Positions 1 through 10,583 of a stretch of DNA of 41,598 bases are shown here, piece by piece; the first letter of the stretch is position 1; each line of letters starts with the position of its first letter. Made by a program: the position numbers and the translations under genes. Under the pieces are notes generated by a model, which searched no databases, was not told the DNA's origin, and saw only the letters and a program-made list of their open reading frames with translations. Source of the DNA: Perkinsus marinus ATCC 50983 (lineage: Eukaryota > Perkinsozoa > Perkinsida > Perkinsidae); NCBI RefSeq assembly GCF_000006405.1, contig NW_003206658.1, positions 1,228,085 to 1,269,682 of the forward strand, in the 5' to 3' direction.

Positions 1-61
1 CAAGTTTCAGGGCAGATGATACTCGTTGTGGTGGCTGTGCATGAGCCGAAAAAACCGGATA

Positions 62-236
62 TGCTAAGAATATGTGGACGGGTGTATGTTGGTGACAATA
101 TAAAAATTCTGAGAGGAAATTTTGGGGAAATTTTCATTGATTTCTGTACATCTCTACCCGAATTCGTATATACACTCCTGAAACTAGTGAGGAAACTCCA
201 AAGCTCAGCTGAGGAGAGCGAACATATATTCCACCA
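62..236 (+). mobile_element. degenerate copy of the CAGTG-ended MITE
   Basis: Shares the family's ordered blocks: TGTTGGTGACAATAT, an AAATTTTGGGGAAATTT block, TCTGTACATCTCTACCCGAA, AGTGAGGAAACTCC and GCTCAGCTGAGGAGAGCGAA, ending ATTCCACCAACAC. The left terminus is eroded, so no target duplication can be read. Confidence 0.6.
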
Positions 237-387
237 ACACCAGCAAAATACGTTGCTCGTCTCCTCCTTCTCCTCCTCCGACGGCCTCAGTCGTGGTAAG
301 CGTCCATATGACTCCAACACACTCACAAGCTGGCCAGCATGGAGTTCATTCAGTCTCGACACCAATACACCAGCTAAAATGACGAGA

Positions 388-480
388 AAAATGCCGCGAC
401 CGGGGATCGAACCCGAGACCTCCTCCCTCACCAACAAACTCCAATACTTGACTATCGTACATCCTCGACTGTCCACTAGC
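388..480 (-). repeat. tRNA-like SINE head
   Basis: On the minus strand a near-consensus RNA polymerase III B box (GGTTCGATCCC) sits in a T-arm-like context and is followed by GGTCGCGGCA. The 5' side does not form an acceptor stem with it, so it is not a working tRNA. A tRNA-derived SINE head or tRNA fossil fits best. Similar B-box segments recur near 1.95, 4.07, 6.39, 40.50 and 41.00 kb. Confidence 0.45.
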
Positions 481-696
481 CCGTACGATAAGACGACAAT
501 CCGACACCGAGATGCATGAACTTGACAGCTCAACTGAAACCAGATTTATACATGTACTTAGCTATTCAATTGTTGCTCAATGTGACCATACCCTCTATAG
601 AGTTCTACTCGGAAATTATGTGCTCATAGTAGGACCCTCCTATACCATCGTTCGCCATGAAAGTGACAGGGAGATATATTCGTCAACTTCCGGGTG

Positions 697-755
697 GTGG
701 AGAGCAGCGGAGACACTATGACACAATTTGCTATTTTGTCTCCCCTACTCTCCAC
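697..755. repeat. 59-bp imperfect inverted repeat
   Basis: The arms GTGGAGAG and GGAGACA are mirrored by TGTCTCC and CTCTCCAC around an AT-rich centre. It lies about 75 bp upstream of a TATATAAATA motif on the plus strand, but no plus-strand gene could be found downstream. It may be a small element end or part of a promoter. Confidence 0.45.
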
Positions 756-1149
756 TTTCCTCAACGGTTGCGGGTTGGGGCAGAAAGTTACTCCGTAGTC
801 CATCGTCGATGGACCGGATTTCACAATAGTATATAAATACCCTCATAGCAGCAGTTATCGGCTGACTTAATCGCTACCGTGATTCGGCTGAGTTAGTCGA
901 ACGTTTTTACCCGGGGAAAATCACCGTCCGACCCAATTTACCTTCCTCCTCCTCCTTCTTCGACCCCATACCTTCCAACTCCATGAGTATTCGCCCATTC
1001 AACTGACAATAAGGGACAACGACTCTATACCAAACTCATGTACCATCACCATCATGCTCTACTAGTAACGTCTTAACGTGTTGTCATATCGCAGTGCCGT
1101 GTGGCAGTGAGTCAGCTCGATCGTCTCGCTAATTACACTCTCCTTAATT

Positions 1150-1818
1150 TCAAATTCTAATATTCTCAGTATCATATCTATGCCGAACCAGAGTAGCGTT
1201 CTGCCTATGGTGATGATGTGAGAAGTCGAAGGTGCGGTATAAAAAGAAAGAAATAAACTCAGGATGGTCACCGCCCTACCACAAAACAGTCGTGATTCAC
1301 GTATGCAGTCGGAATATCAACTCATTCCCATACAGAATGCATCTCCCAGAAACCCGAAACCCGAACCCCGAAAACCCGATTCCACCAACCTTACCAAAGT
1401 CATGCATTCAAATTCGGCCTGCCCAGTAGTGGCAAGGACGTGTAGTAAGACGGCGCATTGATGTACCTGAGCGGCAGAGGGGATATATTCAATACCCTCG
1501 ACCATGAGGATGTGAATTTTTCACGCACGATTATGTAGATCTTTCCTGTTACACTGAGTTTATCTGCCAAGGGCCCTCGGATATTCCGTAAAACGCTTCG
1601 CCAATATTCCACATCTACCACACCTTCCTGAGCAGACTGTCGGACCTGATGCACACCGTCACGCGCCACAAAATTAAGGACATTACCTCAGCCACCCAAT
1701 CAGTGATATTCATCTGCTTCTGCGTCGCTCCGCTAAGCGTTGATGATGCGAATTTTCGAAGCTGTGCAGTGAAGAGAGGTTTGTGGGGACGAAGGCACAA
1801 CATTGCAGAAGGAGGCAT
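1150..1818 (-). CDS. hypothetical small protein, probably mitochondrial
   Basis: I do not recognise the family. The proposed start at 1818 opens an exon (1687-1818) whose product begins MPPSAMLCLRPHKPLFTAQL: basic, hydroxylated and without acidic residues, as in a mitochondrial presequence. The frame then passes GT-AG junctions into exons encoding VRQSAQEGVVDVEYWRSVLR and, after two more introns, a short C-terminal exon ending near 1150. Donors and acceptors agree in phase for the first exons; the last exon is the least certain. The gene lies 190 bp downstream of the membrane-protein gene on the same strand, with a tRNA-like repeat between them. It would be about 100 residues long. Confidence 0.45.
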
Positions 1819-1929
1819 CTTTCCGACCTGATTCGTATCTTGCGCGCTCAACCTCAAGATATCCCCCAATTAGATGAACCAAAATCAAGAGAATGCATAC
1901 CCTCAAATCTCAAGCATGGATAATTACAG

Positions 1930-2005
1930 AGAAATGCCGGCACCAGGGATCGAACCCGGGACCTACCCACAACCTACTACATTATCAATTATACACCACA
2001 TACCC
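1930..2005 (-). repeat. tRNA-like SINE head between two genes
   Basis: A minus-strand GGGTTCGATCCC B box is followed by CTGGTGCCGGCA, with an A-box-like TGGTGTATAATTG about 45 nt upstream. The acceptor stem does not close, so this is SINE-like rather than a tRNA gene. It begins just beyond the stop codon of the membrane-protein gene. Confidence 0.45.
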
Positions 2006-2007
2006 AT

Positions 2008-3120
2008 CTACACACCAATCTTACCCCAATATACCGCCACAGCCACTGCCGCTACCGCCAATGCAAAAGCGCGCGCCCCAGACCGTCCCCCTGGCCACAA
2101 TGACCACTCAGTGACTCTGAGGTAATCCACCGCAGAATTTGTATATAACAAATCTTCATCAATCGGCTCGACCGTCGCGCGCATCTGCCGAGCCAATTCC
2201 AGCCTTCCAGCAATGTCCCTATGACTTAGCAAAAGGTGACATAAATCCCTTCGCTCCGCTGTTGATAGTGAAATTTTATAAACGCTCAAACCATGACAAA
2301 TTCTCAACAGTGCATTCGATGAGAGCTTCTCCAGACCACCAAAATTCGGTAATCGTGCAACGCTTCGCTTCGCTAAGTCTCGAGATTTCGGGTGAACCGA
2401 CCGACTCAGACGATATTGTGTTATCCAAGTCTTAATAACGTGTCGCTCAATCGTCTTCAACTCCTTCTCCTTTTCAACGAATTGCAACGCCCTCAGATCA
2501 CCACCTGCTGAAATCGGCCTGACCGCGCGCCCCAAAATTAACCCCGCTTGCAACCACAGCAACATCATCGTTGCAAAGAGCAATGGAGTACTTGTCCGAC
2601 CAACACCGATCAACCACGACAACAACACGTGCTGGCCTCTCCACTGTGTAGGGCACGTCGGGGGCCTTATCACTCCTAAAGCGACGTTATCAACGCCACC
2701 AGTAACCGCAAACGACGCTATGTAGACCAACAGGACCACCACCACTCTAATAGACAACAATGACCAGAACACACAAGCAGGCTCCTCGCGTGATCGTATC
2801 GCAATTGAAACCGACCCCGGCGAAAAGACTCTCCAAACTGCCGACATACCATGCAAAGTAGTCACCGCAGATTCCACCGGGAGCTTCCTCCGAGTATCCC
2901 CACCACCCACTGAGCGAACTAATGCCATCTTGATGATAATAAGTAGCCGAGATACGATATACTGTACACCATATAGGATAACAACGAGTATCAACGCTTG
3001 GATGAGCGCCGCGTGGAAAGCAGTCGGTCGGGAGTAGGGTAAGAAACCGTAGTCGTTGAGTAGCAGTAGAGAGGCAGTCGCGCCCGCTGAGGTCGCCACT
3101 CCAGCATCTAAAACAGCACT
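2008..3120 (-). CDS. hypothetical multi-pass membrane protein (5' end unresolved)
   Basis: A 363-codon open frame with a clear pattern of hydrophobic segments: around residues 29-60 (ALIQALILVVILYGVQYIV), 115-135 (VVVVLLVYIASFAV), 175-200 (LLFATMMLLWLQAGLIL) and a C-terminal segment (AFALAVAAVAVAVYWG). The middle third is soluble and charged (EKEKELKTIERH). No family is recognised. The frame lacks an ATG at its upstream edge: it opens after a possible acceptor (TATAG) near 3120, so a short 5' exon upstream is likely but was not located. The stop is at 2008-2010. Composition matches confident genes in the window, and no insertion or frame break is visible inside it. Confidence 0.6.
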   Translation of the reverse strand, partial: SAVLDAGVATSAGATASLLLLNDYGFLPYSRPTAFHAALIQALILVVILYGVQYIVSRLLIIIKMALVRSVGGGDTRRKLPVESAVTTLHGMSAVWRVFSPGSVSIAIRSREEPACVFWSLLSIRVVVVLLVYIASFAVTGGVDNVALGVIRPPTCPTQWRGQHVLLSWLIGVGRTSTPLLFATMMLLWLQAGLILGRAVRPISAGGDLRALQFVEKEKELKTIERHVIKTWITQYRLSRSVHPKSRDLAKRSVARLPNFGGLEKLSSNALLRICHGLSVYKISLSTAERRDLCHLLLSHRDIAGRLELARQMRATVEPIDEDLLYTNSAVDYLRVTEWSLWPGGRSGARAFALAVAAVAVAVYWGKIGV

Positions 3121-4049
3121 ATACTTTCATCAACGTACTAGAGCAATGGCAAGCCTACTAGAAGTAGTAGCAGCAGCAACACCAGCAACGACTGAAGTTG
3201 GCATCATTTCTGGCCAGTCTAGACATACTTCACTTGGAGGCTCACAAGCTAGGATAGGCATCGACGCTTTACGTATATGCTTTGATAAAAGCTCAGATGT
3301 GAACCTAAAATGAATCTTTTCATGTCAACCACAAGATTCCCATTATACATATACTGTCACTAAAAACAAAGCCTTACGACCCCTTCCAGTGCTCGTAACA
3401 ACTAAATAGCTTTCATCATATTTAGGCTTCACCGATGCGACAAGAGCAGAAGGAGTAGATCGCACGTTACTACTGCCTTACTCTCGTGGCCAAATCAAAA
3501 TTGGGTAATTTACTCCGAAAAAGGGACTTTTTCACCAACGTTTTTGCGCATTCCAAGCCGCTCGAAAACTCCATTCGGTCACCTACTTATAATGCCGGAA
3601 CGGGTGGTGATAGCGGCCGAGCAGAGCCTCTGAATACGCGTCCGCATAGTAAACATCCACTAGAAGATGGAGATATGTAATGGCTAGGAAGTCCTGTATC
3701 TTCCATGGTGACACCTCTTGTCGCCGCAACCGTGTCACCACAGCTTCACGTACCTAGACGATAATCGTTGGATGCCAAAAATGGGAAAAATTATCACATC
3801 GGGTTTGAGAGACTTGCTTTCAAGATTCAAGACAATTATCTCCATATTAATCGTCCTTCCCAAACAACAATAAAAAATAATTTTTGCGTGCATCGAAACT
3901 AAAACGCCTCAAGAGCCCATTTCCACCACTTCTACCTCCTCCCACTCGGCCGCCTTCTCATAACATGAATCAGCGCCCCGTAATAAAACGCCCAACTCTT
4001 CCTTCTTCCACTTCACTACTTGCTCTTGTTCGTTCAACAAAGCTGTGCC

Positions 4050-4140
4050 ATTCTAAAAATGCACCCCTCGGGATTCGAACCCACGCCCTTCCCTACCACA
4101 GCACCTCATCCACCCCTCTTCCGCCAACATAATCCACCAT
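4050..4140 (-). repeat. tRNA-like SINE head
   Basis: The minus strand carries GGGTTCGAATCCC, an excellent B box and T-loop, followed by GAGGGGTGCATTTTTAG. The upstream part (GTGGTAGGGAAGGGCG) lacks a closable anticodon and D arm. This is consistent with a tRNA-derived SINE. Confidence 0.45.
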
Positions 4141-6369
4141 CCTCTCCAACATCTCTGCGTCCCTTGCCAGTGTCGCGTTCAACACTGATGCCCGACTACT
4201 AAGCTCTGTACAGGAAACTGACGATAGCAACAATTACACCCAAGTAGTAAATCGGAAAACCCTGTGGCATTCAGAGTACTGTATACAACGAGATTGTACA
4301 CTACATACACCTGCCTAGAATTGAGTTCAATATAGCCTCAATGGAATTGTCATATTGCCAAACCATTCACGGTGCGGGAAAAAATGCACAAATTTTCCCC
4401 GAAATTTACCCCGTTATAAAGAAAATACGAAGTAATTTCTAGGGTCTTGCTGTTTCTCGTACCTTTACACCATCAGTCGTCTACGAATGCATAGACATAG
4501 ACAATAAAGACAAATTGCAGTACTCGGCATACATACAGAATTTACAATGAAAACCATGAATTTTCCATAGATGTAACTATTCCCGCATCTATTCCCTACC
4601 ATACCCTACAGAAATTCGCCCAATAAACCTACGCCAGACTTTCTGTCCCTACATGCGTGCTGATAAATTCTAACATCGACATCTTTGAAAACTACTACTA
4701 CCGCTCGTCCCCCTCTGCTACCCCTCAGCCTGTCGCTTTCCTCCACTGCATCAGTCGATTCCAACTACCCCTCAGCGTGTGACCAGCAAAGAATGATAGT
4801 CTGGAATAGAACGTATACTAGTAACACAAACTCCCCTACTCTACCACATATACTGGGGTCTTCGATGGATACGTACGAGCCTGATCAAGGGAGTCTCGAA
4901 AGGAGGTAAAATATCCGATTTCCAATTTCAGATCGGAAATGTGACCCAAGAACAGGCAGTGGAAAATTCCAGCTCATGAATTCTCCGAACGCAATCATCA
5001 TTCACCCGTGAGAAAGAATTGCAGCCTTCCAAGGAGTGCCCGAAAGAACAATAATTTACCCCATTTTTTTGAAAAAAAAATCCTTTCCAACTTTCAGCCG
5101 ATAAAATGCTATGAATTTTCCGAATTTTCAATAATTTAACCTTTTTTTCGTAAACTTTTTTTAACTTTTTACCAACTGCTTCTGAGGAATTGCCCGAGTT
5201 TTTTGATGATTTTCCCACTTCTTTCCGAAAAAAGTCACCCTTTTCAACTTTTTACCGATTCGTTTTATTGAATACCTACATATTTGAGAAAAAACATTTT
5301 GTCAACTTTTCCCCGACTGATTTCAATCCCAATGAAATGCCAACTTCAATTAACGACGTTGAACAGGCCCCTCCTCCTTCTCCATCACTACCTGTTGCCG
5401 ACACCCCCGCTACCCCAGCCGTGGTCGAGAAGGTCGCCAACGTTGAGGACATCGACGGGACCAGCCATCCCAGCATAACAGGAATAACTCCAACAACTCT
5501 TTATTAAAGACTACATCACACAACAACAACAGCCGCTCGATCGCACATTAACATACATGCACAACTTCAACTGGTGTAAAATCCACCATGGGGATTCCTA
5601 GTGTGGAATTGTTTCACTAAGCCGTGTCGATACCCCCGGTCCTCAACAACAGCCGAGTCGCTCTCGGCAACGATAAGCTTTGGTCTGATCGAGTTCAAAG
5701 GGCAACAAACTCATCATAGTGGGAACTACTTCTGCTGGTGCTGCAGAGTCCCTGTGCTACTGCATGCGATGGGTAACTGGTTTATCTGCCATAGTAACAG
5801 TGGAGGCGTGAGAGGATCGTAGTGCTCACCCGGTCCTTCAGAGTGGCATCCGACTTAGCCGCAGACCTACGCTGCTTGCGACCTAGGGAGAACACTATCA
5901 AGTCGTAACGTAAGGCTGGTAGAGAGGCGCTGGAGGTGTGAACAGTAAATCACCGCTCAGTATACTGTAATCGACGAAATTACTGTTATTATTATCAGTA
6001 GTATTTGACACTTTCCCACTGTAGAAAACTGACCACGGCCAAACGAGGCAGACAGAAGAATTCGCCATAGACTTGACAGAAATAGAAAATCCTACTTTTG
6101 TATTTCCGCAGTGATGGTTCCTCCGAGAGATCCTCATCTGTTTGTGCACTCTGACAAGCTACACCGAGCAGAGCAGCCTCAGCAGCGGCCTGAAAACGAC
6201 ACGATGAGGAAGGCCAGTAGAGCCTTTTTAAGAGTAGGGGTGAATTCAACGACACTTTTTGGAACTCAGATGAGAAGCTCATTGAACCTCCCGGGTGTGT
6301 TCAATTTATTTCTATACATTATGTCGAGCAGTTGTAATTTGGGAGGATCGAAAATATGGCACAATTACG

Positions 6370-6440
6370 ACTTAAACGACGAGGCCCAGAATAGAACCCG
6401 CGTCGCCCCTACTACAACCGCGAATCATACCACTCCACCA
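6370..6440 (-). repeat. degenerate tRNA-like segment
   Basis: The minus strand contains GCGGGTTCTATTCTGGGCCT, a B box with two changes from consensus, preceded by TTGTAGTAGGGGCGAC as in the copy near 1.95 kb. It is weaker than the other copies. Confidence 0.3.
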
Positions 6441-6754
6441 CAAATCACTCTATTTTCAAGGGTATTACTTCTTCCTGCTGCTGCCTCCGCTGCTGCTCAG
6501 CAAAAGTGGCATACTGCATCGTCTCTTTCTCGATCAGACGTTGCCACACAACTTGAAGTTTCCATGGATCCGACATAATAATACCAAACAGCTCAATACT
6601 CTAGTAATTCAACTTGACTTTCCGTTGAGGAAATCCAAGATTGTTCAAGATGTTCAAGATTGTCGCAAATCTGGACACGTTGTCAAAGTCAGATCATGCG
6701 AGTGCGACTTGGACGAGCTCAGCGGAGCTCAGCGTGGTCCATCCATAAGGTGGA

Positions 6755-7005
6755 GTGAGCGATGAGTGATCACACTCCCTTTTTTGGGTCCCGCTTGGGT
6801 AAATACCTCAAAGAAGCTTAGGGGATCTCATTGACTGGATAGAGTTGATAAACGTTTCACCTATGGCTCGTACAATCTACCATATCAAACGTGTATAATT
6901 TAGTGTCCACTAAAAGAAATCCACGAGAGAGCGATGAGTGATCACTCGCTCTTTTTCGGGTCCCGGTTGGATAAATACCTCAAGGAAGCTTATGAGTTCT
7001 CATTG
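6755..7005 (+). repeat. pair of roughly 80-bp direct repeats
   Basis: Segments 6755-6835 and 6930-7005 share GAGCGATGAGTGATCAC, a GGGTCCCG/GGTTGG core, AAATACCTCAA and GAAGCTTA, separated by about 95 bp of unrelated sequence. Each contains a GAGTGATCAC-type near-palindrome. No coding frame crosses both. Their nature is unknown. Confidence 0.5.
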
Positions 7006-7135
7006 CATTGTATGCCACCATAACGAGTTCGATTCAGATTTTATACTGCATCTCTAAACATGCTATTGCTGTCTTGTTTTACGTTGTATTGCTGGACCGT
7101 GTGAGTGGCACCCTTATCGACCCGATAGCAGTTAA

Positions 7136-7521
7136 GTGGCGATAGATGATTCCGAGGTAAGCGTTCTTCTTATCCATTGTCGAGTAAATTCATTCGGGAA
7201 CTCAGAATTAATTCTGAAAATGCAATCTATGATTAAAACTAAGTTCACACTTGCGATTGTTTATTCCTCAGGATATTCATTTTGGCCAATCTGCAGCCTT
7301 ATCCGCTTGGGAGAGCTACGTCGTAGAGCCCGGCAGAGACTCGGCGGTCCTCAGAATAATGGTGGGGCGTTAGTTCTCTCGAATTTGCTCTTTCATGCGA
7401 CTCGAGTGAATCTCATACTCCTCAGATGGTCCTCCTCGCGTTAGCCGGTGTTTCCATGCTATTCTACAGCATCTACTTCTGCGCTAAACTTGTGACCCCC
7501 AAGACTCATCTTGACACGTAA
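7136..7521 (+). CDS. hypothetical small tail-anchored protein (3' exons)
   Basis: Three short exons join in phase: one ending at 7156 (…IDDSE, donor GTAAGC), one at 7272-7361 (DIHFGQSAALSAWESYVVEP) and a last exon at 7426-7521. The last exon encodes a single hydrophobic segment (MVLLALAGVSMLFYSIYF) and the tail AKLVTPKTHLDT. Intron ends are CTCAG in both cases. The 5' exon or exons lie upstream of 7136 and were not resolved. The layout resembles a small C-terminally anchored membrane protein, such as an accessory subunit of an organelle complex, but no family is recognised. Confidence 0.4.
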
Positions 7522-9079
7522 AGAAGCAGCAACTGGTCTCACGAAAACTGAGCGAATTTTGGTTATTCAGATACGTACCTGTCGTTCATGACAACTTGCA
7601 GCCTCGCGAGAATGTAATTTTCGAATTGGAAATGTCAGTTACTCGATGATGCCATCAGGTCTTCGGAATCCCCAAAGCGATCATGAACCGACAAACGTCT
7701 AGAGCTTTGTCAATCGAGTCTTTACCATAATTATAATTGCATCTCCATTTGCTGTAGTATACTGTCAAATTGTTTCCTCGATCTCCATAGAGACTTGTGT
7801 AGCAGTAGTTCACCCTTGCTATAGTGTTCTAACGCAAGTCTAACGCATCTGATGAGGGCTGATCGATGATCAGGATTATCCCAGTCTCAACTCGATCGAT
7901 GATTGATCGGGCCTTACCGTGATCTTATGTAAACCCATAAGAACGACAATAAGAGTTAATGTCGTTACTTGTCTTACTCACGAAACTTATGTCATAGTTC
8001 AAGAGTTTTGAGCTTAAGGGTGAGTGTGAGCGACTCGAGGACATTTACAGCGTCCAGGTCGACTAGTGAAACGATCTGATGTAAATTCCACTTGTGCAAA
8101 TGATCATTGAAATATTATGAACGAAAGCTGCCAATAGAAATGTGATCAATAACTGTAATAATAAAATAATGATTCTACTGTTGGACTACCTCCCGAATGA
8201 GAGGTTCGGAAAATTCAAGGAGAGGTGCACTTGAAAAGTTGGAAATATGACCCGTACTCGGGAGTCGGGGAATATACTCGTAAAATCAACCCGAGCACTT
8301 GAATGGATGATGTCTCGGAAAATGCTCCTCGCACTCGGAACCCGAAAAGGAAAAGCATTTGAATAGGCCCCTGGTGAAATTTGAAGGACCTCGGCCACTA
8401 GAGAACGATTGTTGGATCATCTTATCAACAGAAGAACTGTACAATTCACAATTCGTGATTCATACCGTAACTCTGATAGTTTGATAACCAGCATCAACAG
8501 TGTGGAAATCGGTCCCAACTTCTGAACGTTTCGAATTGCCCTGGCGAAATTGCTCAATAGACACTAAGAGAGTGTTGCAATGAATCGAATGCATAAGGCG
8601 GTACTCTTCCAACTGTAGGAAGGCTCGATGAGACTGTCTCTGGTCGTTACTGAGAAAAGGGCTTGGTTACCTACTCATGATTTATCAAGTTGGCTCGGAT
8701 TCATACGAAATCGGGGTGAGGGAATATGCACATAGTTAACAACATGTGTAGTTGACATTTGTGGAAATTTTGGGGAAATTCTTATTGGTTTCTGTACACT
8801 TTTACCCGAATTCGTCGTATGTAAACTTGTATAATTAGTGAGGAAACTCCTTTTCCGCTTTCCTCGGAGACGGGTAACACTAATTCCGAGCTCAGAAAAA
8901 AGCTCGGAATTTCGAACGCACTTTAATTCGTAGTTTTTATCCGAGCTCGGAAGAGCCGCTTGTCGGAGAACTTGGACTCGGAAATAGGAGCACTTTAATC
9001 GGCTCCTGAACTTAGCTGAGGAAAGCGATCATATACAGTGTACGGAATGATCATCGAAGTGGCCTAGTTGTGGTTTTCC
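7522..9079. other. intergenic, repeat-bearing
   Basis: No gene is seen. 8190-8390 contains G- and A-rich repeat-like sequence with recurring CTCGGAA and TTGAATAGG motifs that resembles the insert described at 8852-9004. 8722-9033 is a copy of the CAGTG-ended MITE broken by that insert. The remainder shows nothing recognisable. Confidence 0.5.
8722..9033 (+). mobile_element. CAGTG-type MITE copy with a nested insertion
   Basis: The left part carries AATATGCACATAGTTAAC, GGAAATTTTGGGGAAATTCT, TTTCTGTACACTTTTACCCG and AGTGAGGAAACTCC. The right part resumes with TGAACTTAGCTGAGGAAAGC. Between them lies about 150 bp of foreign sequence (about 8852-9004) rich in CTCGGAA motifs. The junctions share CTCC, a possible 4-bp target duplication. 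The copy ends about 50 bp before the start codon of the next gene. Confidence 0.6.
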
Positions 9080-10030
9080 ATGGCCCCTTCTGCATTCCCT
9101 CAACGTAATTGTGGTAAAACTCTTAGTCGCAACTTCGACGTAATTGTCAGTCTTGCCGCTGCCTCGACGTTCACATCATCATTGCCTTTCGATCTGTGCA
9201 ACGAGCTCTGGTCCTTTTTGGAGCCCTCGCCAACCTTGCTGAAAACCAACCAACCAGAAGCTTACTTCCGCTCTGGTGATTCTGTAAGTATATCATTCGA
9301 ATATAATAATTTGATAATATCGAGAAGTCCCTGCGTGGTGGGCTTGCGTCAACTCGGCCAGTTCCCCGAGTTCGCATGGAAGACCAATTGTGAAGTGCTG
9401 AGCGCATGCGGCGTCCAAAACGGACTGGTGGTTTCTCTCAGCAACAGTAGATTGTTATTGTTGGAATACAAAACACCGCAGCCTGTGAACCTCCGAGATC
9501 AGCTTGCCCTGGAGGCCTCTTTGGGTCGATGCATCCCGAAGGTCGCGTCCGAGAAAGGGAAACTCCTCTACCTTAGCGACAGAGACAACAAACGTATCAT
9601 CCGAGCCGACCTGGTCAACGGTGAAGTTCTTCGGTCACCTCCCATGCGAGGATTGCCGTTAATCTCATATGAGTTTGCAGTTCTCGATGGAGTGGTATTC
9701 ATTGTGAACATGCTTGACAGCACTATACTATGCTGGAACAGCTCTGGTGGTCTGTCTGCTACTTGGTGCGTGATAACAAGAACCATCCCTAGACCTCGGG
9801 GGCTCTCTCTGGGTCTACAAGGGAGATGCCTTTACGTTAGTAGTGCTCTTGACGAGCACCTCTATCGGGTCAATCTTCATGATGATTTCCGAGTAGAGAA
9901 AGTATGCTATGTCGGGCAAGCCCAGCAGTTGAGCTACAGCCCTGGAAGAGGCTTAATCGCATTAGTCAATACTTACTTCAATAGAGTGGAGACTTGGCAA
10001 GAAGCCTGTTGGCTCGGGACCAGTGATTGA
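9080..10030 (+). CDS. hypothetical NHL/SMP-like beta-propeller protein
   Basis: A single-exon frame of 316 residues beginning at ATG 9080 (MAPSAFPQRN). From about residue 75 the sequence shows repeated strand patterns typical of beta-propellers: LVVSLSNSRLLLLEY, GKLLYLSDRDNKRIIRADL, VVFIVNMLDSTILCWN, GRCLYVSSALDEHLYRVNL and RGLIALVNTYFNRVETW. The SDRDNKRIIRADL block is close to NHL/SMP-30-like repeats. No signal peptide or catalytic motif is evident. An AT-rich segment starting GTAAGT at 9283 could be mistaken for an intron, but the frame runs through it and the translation fits the propeller pattern. Function unknown. Confidence 0.75.
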   Translation: MAPSAFPQRNCGKTLSRNFDVIVSLAAASTFTSSLPFDLCNELWSFLEPSPTLLKTNQPEAYFRSGDSVSISFEYNNLIISRSPCVVGLRQLGQFPEFAWKTNCEVLSACGVQNGLVVSLSNSRLLLLEYKTPQPVNLRDQLALEASLGRCIPKVASEKGKLLYLSDRDNKRIIRADLVNGEVLRSPPMRGLPLISYEFAVLDGVVFIVNMLDSTILCWNSSGGLSATWCVITRTIPRPRGLSLGLQGRCLYVSSALDEHLYRVNLHDDFRVEKVCYVGQAQQLSYSPGRGLIALVNTYFNRVETWQEACWLGTSD

Positions 10031-10457
10031 GACATCGATTCCGTCAACAATTCTGATGCTCCGTGTGACGTCCATGGTGACAGTCTCACCTCGCCATATA
10101 GTGCAATACTCATTTTCACTAGAGAGAATTGGATTGCGTTCGATTTGGTTTATTAACACTTTTCGCGGGTCGAGATGACAAGGCAGGGTTCGAGGAGGCG
10201 TCGCGCTAGCTCTCGAATAACCATGGCAACCGGCCAGATCAGTGGTGTTGTTAGACATCGAAATTTGATGGTCTACAACGGTTTCCTGGCGTTGTTAGGG
10301 TACGACAGCATTGCTCCATTCCGTATATGAATTCATAAGGTGGATGGCGTCGATTTCAGGGCATACTACAGAGAGTTGAAAGAGCTATGTTGCCTCTCGC
10401 TGTATTCATGACTATCACGGAAATTTCTCGATGTTCGTAATTGCAGAATTCGTAATT

Positions 10458-10583
10458 GGGCCTGTTTCATAGGAGCAAGTCGCGCCTTAACTTAAGTAAC
10501 GCCTTAAGTATACCTTAAGTAAATCCTTAAGTTGCTCCTAAATTTAAGGCGCCTTAAATTAAGTGTCCTTGTGAAACAGGCCC
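10458..10583. mobile_element. MITE with GGGCCTGTTTCA termini
   Basis: The left end GGGCCTGTTTCATAGGAG and the right end CTTGTGAAACAGGCCC are inverted repeats. The interior has several TTAAG palindromes (CCTTAAGTATACCTTAAG). The element is 126 bp. The flanks both carry ATT, a possible 3-bp target duplication. No coding capacity. Confidence 0.65.

Larger units (their letters stand above)
1..1149. other. gene-poor left edge
   Basis: No gene is supported here. The stretch holds a worn copy of the CAGTG-ended repeat (about 62-236), a tRNA-like SINE head (about 388-480), an inverted repeat (697-755), a TATA-like TATATAAATA near 829 and a pyrimidine-rich run near 940-970. Open frames in it are short and look random. 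Confidence 0.5.
3121..7130. other. gene-poor interval with repeats
   Basis: No recognisable gene. Contents: a tRNA-like SINE head (about 4050-4140), a T-rich tract with loosely repeated TTTCCGAA/TTTTCAACTTTTTACCGA motifs (5060-5330), a Pro-rich 56-codon frame after an ATG at 5337 that is too short to call, a second tRNA-like segment near 6390, and two direct repeats (6755 and 6930). The longer open frames read as chance translations through these repeats. Confidence 0.5.

Noticed and set aside
6111-6578. 155-codon plus-strand open frame
   Set aside because: It runs through a tRNA-like repeat segment and low-complexity sequence, has no domain pattern and no supporting splice structure.
9283-9360. 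Possible 78-nt intron starting GTAAGT in the beta-propeller gene
   Set aside because: Its removal would keep the frame, but the translation through it (YNNLIISRSPCVVGLRQLG) fits the propeller strand pattern, and the nearest AG sites do not preserve phase. Treated as coding.
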